Assembly (NCBI GenBank): GCA_003212695.1
Contig: QCPC01000008.1
Span: forward strand, 1 to 60,278
Length of the DNA stretch: 60,278 nucleotides
From: Prochlorococcus sp. AG-436-C13
Lineage (GTDB): Bacteria > Cyanobacteriota > Cyanobacteriia > PCC-6307 > Cyanobiaceae
Direction: 5' to 3'
In this document: positions 52,656 to 60,278 of the stretch, piece after piece
How the letters are laid out: each line of letters opens with the position of its first letter
Numbering within the stretch: the first letter of the stretch is position 1
The notes under the pieces: model-generated
The model's input: the letters and a program-made list of their open reading frames with translations, nothing else
Told to the model about the DNA's origin: nothing
The model's database searches: none
Program-made: the position numbers and the translations under genes

Positions 52656-54644
52656 TCAGGTTCTGTCAAATTCATAGCTAGAAGAAGGCTGGAGGTTCCA
52701 TGTTCCATTCCCCTTAAGTTCGAGCACAGACTCATGGAAGTCAATGAGTGTTGGCCGATGTCCAACACTGATGACTGCAAGATCCCTCTTTCTTAAAAGA
52801 CTATATAAGTGCTCCTCTGTATTTATATCTAAAGCACTTGTTGCTTCATCTAAAACTGCAAATCTTGGTGAATTTAAAAGTAGTCTTCCAAAGGCTAACC
52901 TTTGTTGTTCGCCTAAGGAAAGTATTCTTGGCCAATCTTGCTTGATATTTAAATCTGGATAACGAGTTAACAGTGATGAAAGATTCACTTCATTTAGAAC
53001 TGATTTTAGCTGTTCATCACTAAATTTATTGTTATCTGTTGGGTAGCACAGTTGTTCTCTTAATGAGCCTAAAATCATGTATGGCTTTTGCGGAATAAAT
53101 AATAGCTCTCCTGTTTTTGGCTTTTCAATTAAACCTTGATCTGGTTGCCATAATCCACTAATCATTCTGAGTAAGGATGTTTTACCGCATCCTGAAGGTC
53201 CTACTACCAATAATGAATCAGATCCTGTAATGCTTAAACTTAGATCTTTGATTATAGGTTTTTTAGAATTAGGTGTAAAAAGATCTACGTTATTGATTAG
53301 AATAGATAAGTTATTAGTTATCTTGATATTTTCTTCTGTTGGCTTTTGTTGACTAATAGTTTCTACTTTTGATTGGAAACCTTCTAGCCTGGTTATGCCA
53401 GCAGTAAATTTTGCAAGCTCATCTATTTGATTGACAATAAAGAATAAAGAATTTTCAACCATATTAAATGCAAAGCCAGCTTGAACAAATTTTCCATAAT
53501 CTATTTCACCTGCAAAGTATGGTATTCCCATAATTAAGTAAGGAAAGAAAATGCCAGCATAGTTTGTTGAACGCTTCATGGTAAATATTATTGCTTTCCA
53601 AATGATTAATAAATTAAAGTTTTTGACTAATACTCCTAATCTTCTCTGATTTTCAATTTTTTCTGGATATTCTCCTGAATAGAATGCAATTGCTTCTGAA
53701 TTATCTCTTATGTGTACTAATCCATATCGGAAATCTGCTTCATATCTAAGTTGATCGAAGTTTATTTTTATTAACTTTCTACCAGCATAAATCAGGAGAG
53801 TGGATGCTAATGCAGCAAAGGTAAATAATGAGAATGTTAATGTCCTGCTAATCGCAAATAAAATAAGAATATTTAATGAAAAGGTTAAAACTGCATCAAA
53901 AATTCCAACTGTAAAACCCAGACTTTCTTGTGTAAAAGATCTTGTATCTTCTGAAATCCTTTGATCAGGGTTATCAATATCTGTTGATTGTTCATCATTA
54001 GGATTTAATGTGTAGTAAGCTTTATTTGTAAGGTATTGTGAAATTAAACTTTTAGTCAGCCACTCACGCCAGATAATACTTAGCTTTAAAGTAAAAAATA
54101 TTTGAAAAGACCTTACTGGTAATGCAACTATGAAACAAATAGCATATATTCCCAAGATTCTATAGAAGCCTTCTTCTTGTCTTTGTACAAGAGCATTAGT
54201 TAAATCCCTTGCAATAAAACCTATACCAGCATTAATACCATTTACTGTTAAAAGCATTAAAACAATAATACCTAAAAGAGTCCAGTGCAGCCATCTTTTA
54301 TTTTTTAATTGATGTCTGAAACTGAAGAAACTAGTTGTCCCAATAAAAAACAAACTTGAGAATAGTAATCCCCACCAACTTGACCATATTGATTGAATTG
54401 TATTAACTACACCATTCAAATACTTTTCAAATATAATTGGCTGTATTGTTTCTAGTACTTCTATTAAGCCTGTTAATGAAATTAATACTATGCCACCTAC
54501 ACAAAATAGTAGTGAGATTAAAAGCCATATGAAACTCCATCCATTATTTTGATCAATTGGTAGAAAGAAAGGCTGGGCTAATCTTCTTAAACTACTTAGT
54601 TGATCGCTAATAGTTTTATTAGGAGAAATGGTTTGATCTGTCAT
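52656..54644 (-). CDS. ABC transporter, fused permease and ATPase (SbmA/BacA/ABCD type)
   Basis: 662 residues. The N-terminal half has about six membrane segments of the SbmA/BacA-like fold (GINAGIGFIARDLTNALVQRQ; WREWLTKSLISQYLTNKAYY). The ATPase half has Walker A GPSGCGKT, the signature SLGEQQRLAFGR and Walker B AVLDEATSALD. This half-transporter group includes peroxisomal ABCD and bacterial peptide/B12 importers; the substrate is unknown. It precedes hli by 9 bases on the minus strand. Confidence 0.92.
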   Translation of the reverse strand: MTDQTISPNKTISDQLSSLRRLAQPFFLPIDQNNGWSFIWLLISLLFCVGGIVLISLTGLIEVLETIQPIIFEKYLNGVVNTIQSIWSSWWGLLFSSLFFIGTTSFFSFRHQLKNKRWLHWTLLGIIVLMLLTVNGINAGIGFIARDLTNALVQRQEEGFYRILGIYAICFIVALPVRSFQIFFTLKLSIIWREWLTKSLISQYLTNKAYYTLNPNDEQSTDIDNPDQRISEDTRSFTQESLGFTVGIFDAVLTFSLNILILFAISRTLTFSLFTFAALASTLLIYAGRKLIKINFDQLRYEADFRYGLVHIRDNSEAIAFYSGEYPEKIENQRRLGVLVKNFNLLIIWKAIIFTMKRSTNYAGIFFPYLIMGIPYFAGEIDYGKFVQAGFAFNMVENSLFFIVNQIDELAKFTAGITRLEGFQSKVETISQQKPTEENIKITNNLSILINNVDLFTPNSKKPIIKDLSLSITGSDSLLVVGPSGCGKTSLLRMISGLWQPDQGLIEKPKTGELLFIPQKPYMILGSLREQLCYPTDNNKFSDEQLKSVLNEVNLSSLLTRYPDLNIKQDWPRILSLGEQQRLAFGRLLLNSPRFAVLDEATSALDINTEEHLYSLLRKRDLAVISVGHRPTLIDFHESVLELKGNGTWNLQPSSSYEFDRT

Positions 54645-54867
54645 AGCAATATCATAAGTTTATGTGTAAGTAAGGTCCTATTTAATTTATTTTATTCTTA
54701 AGGATTAGCAAAGGTTAACTAAAAGCTTCAGACTCTCATAATAGATTGAGGTTTTTCGAGCAGTCATTGTAGATATAAAGCTTTTAAAGGAGTTTAGATA
54801 GTATCAAATTTTGGAGGTAAGAGAACCTCATTTAATTAAAATGCCTTAAAACATTTCTTTTCTTGAA

Positions 54868-55209
54868 TTAACCAGGAGGCCAATTTAATTTTCTGCCTCC
54901 TATTATATGTATATGAAGGTGAAACACTGTTTGCCCAGCTTCTGCTCCTGTATTAATTACAGTCCGCCAGTCTTCTAGACCTTCTTTTTTGGCAATTTGT
55001 GCAGAGATGAGGAGTAGATGTCCAAGCAATTCTTGCTCTTCTGCTCCTACCTCTTTTAAGTTGACAATAGTTTTTTTAGGAATTACAAGAATATGAACTG
55101 GGGCTTGCGGTTCTATATCTCTAAATGCAATGCATTTATCATCACTATATATTTCATCACAAGGGATCTCTCCTTTTATAATTCGACTAAAGATTGTTTC
55201 TCCAGTCAT
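54868..55209 (-). CDS. HIT-family protein (HINT type)
   Basis: 113 residues. The histidine triad is HLHIHIIGG near the C-terminus, and the N-terminus ETIFSRIIKGEIPCDEIYSDD matches HINT-branch nucleoside phosphoramidases. It ends with a typical ...GGRKLNWPPG tail. Transcribed in the same direction as def upstream. Confidence 0.95.
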   Translation of the reverse strand: MTGETIFSRIIKGEIPCDEIYSDDKCIAFRDIEPQAPVHILVIPKKTIVNLKEVGAEEQELLGHLLLISAQIAKKEGLEDWRTVINTGAEAGQTVFHLHIHIIGGRKLNWPPG

Positions 55210-55305
55210 AATTAGTTGATCTAAGTTTGTTTATTTTCTATTTTAGGCAATTGATTTAGTAATTACCCCTTTAATATTCATTTGAATTATTAACTTAGTA
55301 TTTAA

Positions 55306-55911
55306 TTATTGGATAGGCATAACGTCTTTGTTATTAAATCCGTTCTCTTTTAACTCTTTCTTCAAATCCTCTAAATTAGTTACTCTATCTACGAAAAGCA
55401 CTCCATTTAAATGATCCATTTCATGCTGAATACATCTTGCTAGTAATCCATCTGGGTTTAATTTTTTTGGTCTTCCCATTTCATCTCGGAAATTTAATTT
55501 AATTGATGATGGTCTAATTACATTCAGGTAAACACCAGGAATGCTTAAGCATCCCTCTTCGTAAGTTTCTATCGAGGCACTATAGCCTGTAATTTCTGGA
55601 TTAATTAGAATTATTGGCGGTGTAGTCGGATTTTCAATATCTAAATCAATTACTAGTAGTTGTTTATGAATGCCTACTTGTGGGGCTGCCAGTCCAATAC
55701 CTTTTGCACTATACATACTGTGCAGCATTTTTTTTACCAAGTCTCTAATGTTTGCATCTACTTTGCTAATCCGTTTCGCAGGTTTTCTTAGTACAGAGTT
55801 TCCAAGAGTGTGTATCTCAAGTTCTGGCTTTTCAAGTGGATTTTTTGAAATAGCAATAGAAGTCCTTTGCTTTTCTGCATTAATTGCTAGTTGCGAAAAA
55901 CTTCGTGCCAA
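55306..55911 (-). CDS. def: Peptide deformylase
   Basis: 201 residues. The metal site is intact: motif 1 GIGLAAPQ (about residues 72-79), motif 2 EEGCLS with the cysteine ligand, and motif 3 HEMDH with both histidines and the catalytic glutamate. Removes N-formyl from nascent chains. Divergent from the peptidase gene at 56016, with 104 bases between starts. Confidence 0.97.
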   Translation of the reverse strand: MARSFSQLAINAEKQRTSIAISKNPLEKPELEIHTLGNSVLRKPAKRISKVDANIRDLVKKMLHSMYSAKGIGLAAPQVGIHKQLLVIDLDIENPTTPPIILINPEITGYSASIETYEEGCLSIPGVYLNVIRPSSIKLNFRDEMGRPKKLNPDGLLARCIQHEMDHLNGVLFVDRVTNLEDLKKELKENGFNNKDVMPIQ

Positions 55912-56015
55912 GGAGGATTACTATTAACTCAATATCATTTTACCTATTTTAAGAACTAATAGGCGAATGTTCTATTAATTTCAAGGGTATTAGATGTATA
56001 TGCTCAATTAAGGAT

Positions 56016-57938
56016 ATGCCAAAGTTAAATGCAGAAAGTGTATATGGAGACTCTCCTAAGTTAAAAGAACCGAAGTTGATTGATGATTGGGTTCTTTGGT
56101 TAGAGCAAAGATCTTATGAATCTGGAAGAACAACTTTGTTAATAAGAAATTGGGGCCAAACTGATTGCTGCCCTCTTGAGTTAACACCTGCTCCATTTAA
56201 TATAAGAACTAGAATTCATGGATATGGAGGAGGTGCATTTGCAGTTGAACGTTTCCAAGATCAATTGATTTTGGTTTGGGTAGATGACTCAACTGGATGT
56301 TTGTGGAAACAATCTTGGATTATATGTAACAATTTACTAGAAAAAAATCTTGTAAATTTAAAAGAATATTCCCCACCAACTTGTATTTCTATAGCAGGTG
56401 AATTTCTTTTAGGAGATGGTCTAATTGATATAAAACGAATGCAATGGCTAGGCCTTATGGAGTACAAAGAAAAAGATTTTATAGTAACATTTTCATTATT
56501 CAAAGAATTTCAAGAACCTAATATTATTTATGAAGCAAACAGTTTTTTAGGTTACTTCGATTTAAGTCCTGATGGAAATAGATTGGCTTGGTTAGAATGG
56601 CAGAAAAAATATATGCCTTGGGATAGAAGTGAACTTTGGATTGGTTATTTGTCAGAGAAAAGTAAATTAATTTCTTATAATATTATTGCAGGAAATCAAT
56701 CTAATGAAAACATATCAATTTTCCAACCTATCTGGTTTAGTGATCAAAAACTTTTATTTTCTCAAGATGTAACTGGCTGGTGGAATATTAATTATATAGA
56801 CTTAGATATAAGTAATAACAGAATTATTTCAAGAGATAATTTATATAATATAAATGCAGAATTTGCATTGCCACAATGGGTTGCTGGAATGTCTACTATT
56901 GCCATTTCTGACGACAGAATTGTTGCTTTAAGTTGTTATGAATCGAAATGGAAACTTAATATTATTAGTCTAACAGGAGATATTAAGATAATAGATATTC
57001 CTTTTGATGATTTATCTTATTTAGAGGCTAGCAAAGGTAGAGCAATTATTATTGCAAGCAACTCTATAGAAGAACCTACATTAATAGAAATAGATTTAAT
57101 AAAAGAAACTTATAAGAAACAGAAAATTAAAAATAATTTAGTTTTAAAAATAGAAGAATTAAGTATAGCCGAAAGTATTTGGTTCAAAGGATCTAATCAA
57201 AATCTTACACATGCCTGGTACTATTCCCCTTCTTGTTCTTCATCTAAGAAAACCCCTCTTTTAGTAAGAATTCATAGTGGGCCAACATCTATGTCATCTA
57301 GAAGTTTGGATTTTTATATTCAGTTTTGGACTTCTAGAGGATGGTCGGTTTTAGATGTTAATTATGCTGGCTCTACTGGCTTTGGTAAAAAGTATAGAGA
57401 TCGACTCAAAGGAGGATGGGGTTATGTCGATGCACTTGATTGTATTTCTGCGGTCAAGGAATTGATTAGTTTAGGAAATGTAGATCAAGATTTAATTGCT
57501 ATTGAAGGATCTAGTGCTGGAGGCTTGACTACTTTAGCTTGTTTGACTATGTCTAAAATTTTTAAAGTCGCTGCTTGTAAATATCCAGTGACTGATTTGC
57601 TTGATATGCACAATAATACTCATAGGTTTGAATCTGGGTATTTAGATTATTTATTAGGAAATTTACCAGAAAACGAAGATAAATATTTTTACCGTTCTCC
57701 AATTAATAATATTAATAAAATAAATACTCCACTTATCTTATTTCATGGAGTCAAAGACAATGTAGTTACTATAGATCAGTCTAAAAGAATTTATAATGCC
57801 TTAAATGAGAAATTAGTACCTGTTGAATTATATGATTTTAATAATGAAGGACATGGTTTTAAAGATAGAAATGTTAGTATAAAAGTCTTAAAATTAAAAG
57901 AATCTTTTTTTTATAGGCATTTAGGAATTCGCTTTTAA
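56016..57938 (+). CDS. Prolyl oligopeptidase family serine peptidase
   Basis: 640 residues from ATG with AAGGAT about 3 bases upstream. The N-terminal two-thirds looks like a beta-propeller (repeated GYFDLSPDGNRLAWLEW-like blades). The C-terminal alpha/beta-hydrolase domain has the nucleophile in GSSAGGLTTLACL, the aspartate in FHGVKDNVV and the histidine in NEGHGFKD, so the triad is intact. This is the S9C-like acylaminoacyl peptidase layout; substrate unknown. The 3' end overlaps sufS on the other strand by 18 bases. Confidence 0.92.
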   Translation: MPKLNAESVYGDSPKLKEPKLIDDWVLWLEQRSYESGRTTLLIRNWGQTDCCPLELTPAPFNIRTRIHGYGGGAFAVERFQDQLILVWVDDSTGCLWKQSWIICNNLLEKNLVNLKEYSPPTCISIAGEFLLGDGLIDIKRMQWLGLMEYKEKDFIVTFSLFKEFQEPNIIYEANSFLGYFDLSPDGNRLAWLEWQKKYMPWDRSELWIGYLSEKSKLISYNIIAGNQSNENISIFQPIWFSDQKLLFSQDVTGWWNINYIDLDISNNRIISRDNLYNINAEFALPQWVAGMSTIAISDDRIVALSCYESKWKLNIISLTGDIKIIDIPFDDLSYLEASKGRAIIIASNSIEEPTLIEIDLIKETYKKQKIKNNLVLKIEELSIAESIWFKGSNQNLTHAWYYSPSCSSSKKTPLLVRIHSGPTSMSSRSLDFYIQFWTSRGWSVLDVNYAGSTGFGKKYRDRLKGGWGYVDALDCISAVKELISLGNVDQDLIAIEGSSAGGLTTLACLTMSKIFKVAACKYPVTDLLDMHNNTHRFESGYLDYLLGNLPENEDKYFYRSPINNINKINTPLILFHGVKDNVVTIDQSKRIYNALNEKLVPVELYDFNNEGHGFKDRNVSIKVLKLKESFFYRHLGIRF

Positions 57939-59174
57939 GAAGGTAATGGCTGAGATAAGTTCATTTATGAAAAAATCAATTTCTTCTGTTGTAGATGTAA
58001 AACTAAGACTTACTCTAGCTGTAGATGTGAGATTATAATGCTTATGAAGTGGCTGGCAACAATGATGGCCACTTCTTATGCAAATATTCTTTGAATCTAA
58101 TAATTCAGCTATATCATTCGAGTGAATTCCTTTTATATAAAAAGTAGCTAACGCAGCCCTATTATATTGTTGCTTTGGAGATGGCCCCAGAATATTTATA
58201 TCGTTAATATTTTTAAGCTTTTCGAATAGGTATTTGGTAAGTTCTTTTTCATATATTTGTATTTTATCTAAACCAATTGATTGAAGATAATTAATAGCAG
58301 CGGCCATACCAATTGCTTCTCCAATTGCGGGAGTACCAGCTTCAAATTTAAATGGTAAGTCTGCCCAACTGCTTTCATATAGAGAAACATCTTGAATCAT
58401 TTCACCTCCCCCTAAAAAAGGAGGCATTTTTTCTAAAATTTGTTCTCGTGCCCATAGAAAACCACAGCCTGTAGGACCACATATTTTGTGTGAAGAACCT
58501 GCCAGAAAATCAATATTTAATAAATTTACATTAATTGATTGATGAGCAAGACTTTGACATGCATCCAATAGAACTAAGGCTCCAGCATTATGTGCAATTT
58601 CAGAGATTTTCTTAATTGGATTACAAGTGCCTAATGTATTACTTATATGTAAAAGACTTACTAGCTTAGTCTTTTCATTTATTTTATTAGATAAGTCTTG
58701 CATATCTAATTCACCATCCTCTGTAATACCTACATATTTAATTTTGCACCCTTTACGTTTTGCTAGTAGTTGCCATGGTACTAAATTGCTATGGTGTTCC
58801 ATTAAAGTAAGTACAATTTCATCATTTTCTTTTAATTCGGAATTGCCCCAAGAATAAGCAACTAAATTTATTGCCTCAGTTGCATTTCTAGTAAAAATTA
58901 TTTCTTTGGAGGATTTAGCACATATAAATTCTGATGTTATTGTTCTAGCATTTTCAAATTCTTCAGTTGCTTTAGCGCTGAGTTGATGTGCACCTCTATG
59001 AACATTGGCATTCTCATATTTATAGTAATTAGATAATTTATTGATTACTTGAATTGGTTTTTGGCTTGTTGCGGCATGGTCCAGGTAAATTAATTTATTT
59101 GCCTTTTCTGATTGGTTTGAGAAAAGTGGAAAATCTTTTCTTGTTTGATTAGCTAAAGTATTTAATTGGTTCAT
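57921..59174 (-). CDS. sufS: Cysteine desulfurase SufS
   Basis: 417 residues starting at ATG 59174 (MNQLNTLANQTRKDFP). A longer frame to 59216 would overlap the end of sufD by 40 bases and adds 14 residues, so I prefer 59174, which lies 2 bases after the sufD stop. The PLP lysine is in SHKICGPTG and the catalytic cysteine in RSGHHCCQP. SufS supplies sulphur for Fe-S cluster assembly. Convergent overlap with the peptidase gene is 18 bases. Confidence 0.97.
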   Translation of the reverse strand: MNQLNTLANQTRKDFPLFSNQSEKANKLIYLDHAATSQKPIQVINKLSNYYKYENANVHRGAHQLSAKATEEFENARTITSEFICAKSSKEIIFTRNATEAINLVAYSWGNSELKENDEIVLTLMEHHSNLVPWQLLAKRKGCKIKYVGITEDGELDMQDLSNKINEKTKLVSLLHISNTLGTCNPIKKISEIAHNAGALVLLDACQSLAHQSINVNLLNIDFLAGSSHKICGPTGCGFLWAREQILEKMPPFLGGGEMIQDVSLYESSWADLPFKFEAGTPAIGEAIGMAAAINYLQSIGLDKIQIYEKELTKYLFEKLKNINDINILGPSPKQQYNRAALATFYIKGIHSNDIAELLDSKNICIRSGHHCCQPLHKHYNLTSTARVSLSFTSTTEEIDFFINELISAITFLKANS

Positions 59175-59176
59175 GT

Positions 59177-60278
59177 TTATGTGGATTTCTCCAAATATTT
59201 CGATAGATATGAACAATCATTATTTTTTAATTCTAATTGATCAGTTATTTCTTTACAGAATCCTTTAATCAATAATGAATTAGAATCATCTTTATTAAGC
59301 CCCCTACTTTTAAGATAAAATATTTGATCTTCATCTAATTGGCAAATTGTTGCGCCATGATTACATTTCACATCATCAGCAATAATTTTTAGCTTAGGGG
59401 TTGTATTTATTCTTCCTTTTGACGATAAAAGTAGATTCTTGCTTAGTTGTGATGCATTAGTTCGTTGAGCAATTTGAGGAACCTCAATTAATCCATTAAA
59501 AATATAATGAGAGTTATTATCTATAATGGCCTTATTTAACTGATTTAAAGAACCATTCGGACCTTTAAACTTGACTACAGTATGTGTTGCTAATTCTTGA
59601 TTTCCTTTAGCAATTGAAAGACTTTTTATTGTTGTTTTAGCATTTCCTTTAAGCTGTAAAATTCTTTTCTCTAATCTACTTAAGTACCATCCTTCTTGAA
59701 AAGAAATTAAGGAATAGTTGCTCTTAACTTCTTGCTTAACCTCAATATTGGCTAACAAGCTTGATGATTCTTTTCCTATCGCTATAATATTATGATTAAC
59801 TATTGCGTTCTCCTTAAGATAAATCTCAATCAAATGACTATGAGCTGATAATAATGATCCTTCTATGATTTGCAATATATTTAGCTTTGAATCTTTTTCA
59901 ACGATGATGATAATTTTTGTTGGATTTAACTCTTTTTCTAAATTAGAAATATTTAATTCAAGTGAGATGATATCCTCACTATTTATACTCAATCCAAGTA
60001 TACTAGTATTTACGGCACTATTTAATGTATTGAGTAAGTTATTTTCATCCCCTTCAGGGGTTATGCTCTGCGAATAATATTGATAAACCTCATGTTCTTC
60101 TAGTATTTTTATGCCTTTGGGTAGGTTGTTTAGGTTTAGTATTTCTTGACAGTTTATTTTGATATTTTGTGATTGCTTTTTATTATTTATAGGAAGATTA
60201 AATATGCTTTTGAAACGGTTCAAATTTGTAATTCGCCATTCTTCTGAAGCTTTGTGAGGTAAACCATTCTCTTTCAGC
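59177..60278 (-). CDS. sufD: Fe-S cluster assembly protein SufD, truncated by the window end
   Basis: The C-terminal 367 residues are present. The frame stays open upstream of TTG 60223 to the end of the window, and those extra codons read LKENGLPHKASEEW then RITNLNRFKSI, the conserved N-terminal region of SufD, so TTG 60223 is not the start and the gene continues outside. The C-terminus has the SufB/D beta-helix core (HGATICQLDEDQIFYLKSRG). SufD is part of the SufBCD scaffold and the SufS gene follows 2 bases downstream, consistent with a suf operon. Confidence 0.96.
   Translation of the reverse strand, partial: LKENGLPHKASEEWRITNLNRFKSIFNLPINNKKQSQNIKINCQEILNLNNLPKGIKILEEHEVYQYYSQSITPEGDENNLLNTLNSAVNTSILGLSINSEDIISLELNISNLEKELNPTKIIIIVEKDSKLNILQIIEGSLLSAHSHLIEIYLKENAIVNHNIIAIGKESSSLLANIEVKQEVKSNYSLISFQEGWYLSRLEKRILQLKGNAKTTIKSLSIAKGNQELATHTVVKFKGPNGSLNQLNKAIIDNNSHYIFNGLIEVPQIAQRTNASQLSKNLLLSSKGRINTTPKLKIIADDVKCNHGATICQLDEDQIFYLKSRGLNKDDSNSLLIKGFCKEITDQLELKNNDCSYLSKYLEKST

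Overview
The window is AT-rich, densely packed cyanobacterial DNA, and it fits a low-light-type Prochlorococcus. The basis is a high-light-inducible (Hli) protein, PsbX, Ycf66, a thylakoid-lumen type cyclophilin, a flavodiiron Flv1/Flv3 pair and cobalamin CbiD. There is also a circularly permuted (two-piece) tmRNA gene whose tag reads ANKIVSFSRQTAPVAA. The strain call is inference; I could not compare genomes. From memory, the order gap2-thiL-cyclophilin-efp-accB-pdxA ... smc ... accC-psbX-ycf66-hli ... sufS/sufD resembles the dnaN-proximal part of Prochlorococcus chromosomes.

Layout. 1-6.8 kb: carbon metabolism, cofactors and translation (gap2, thiL, lumenal cyclophilin, efp, accB, pdxA, an SDR protein), plus two small membrane proteins that diverge from their neighbours through overlapping CATG start codons. 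6.8-12 kb: an HNH protein, a secreted unknown, a class V aminotransferase, cbiD and guaA. 12-14.4 kb: an accessory stretch with a secreted TPR protein bracketed by tandem GTTCCACGT repeats, and a surface-adhesin-E-like secreted protein. 14.4-22 kb: two unknown genes leading into penicillin-binding protein 2 (mrdA), then an FMN reductase and the Flv3-Flv1 pair on the other strand. 21.5-35.6 kb: a SWIM/SNF2 pair, alaS, speA, ndk, a ThiO-like oxidase, gatB, coaE and argJ. coaE is complete but has no ATG, GTG or TTG start.

35.6-40.1 kb is the second accessory stretch: an outer-membrane beta-barrel, a polytopic membrane protein, an orphan ParA ATPase overlapping a small membrane protein, a cupin lipoprotein, a frameshifted small secreted protein, and the permuted ssrA. 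Three related hairpin elements lie here in direct orientation, one of them being the ssrA terminator.

40.1-60.3 kb: an rRNA methyltransferase, a YqjD/holin-like membrane pair, a 43-residue possible photosystem subunit, a LigD phosphoesterase-like protein, smc, a PRC-barrel protein, an LpxB-related protein, tRNA-Leu(AAG), accC, YggT, psbX, ycf66, hli, an ABC exporter-like protein, a HIT protein, peptide deformylase, a prolyl oligopeptidase-family peptidase, sufS and sufD (running off the end).

Most of the window is housekeeping DNA, with many convergent or few-base-overlapping genes. I saw no CRISPR array, insertion sequence or prophage. The best candidates for something undescribed are the TPR cassette with its flanking repeats, the ssrA-terminator-like repeat family with the secreted-protein genes beside it, the start-less coaE, and the ParA/membrane-protein overlap.
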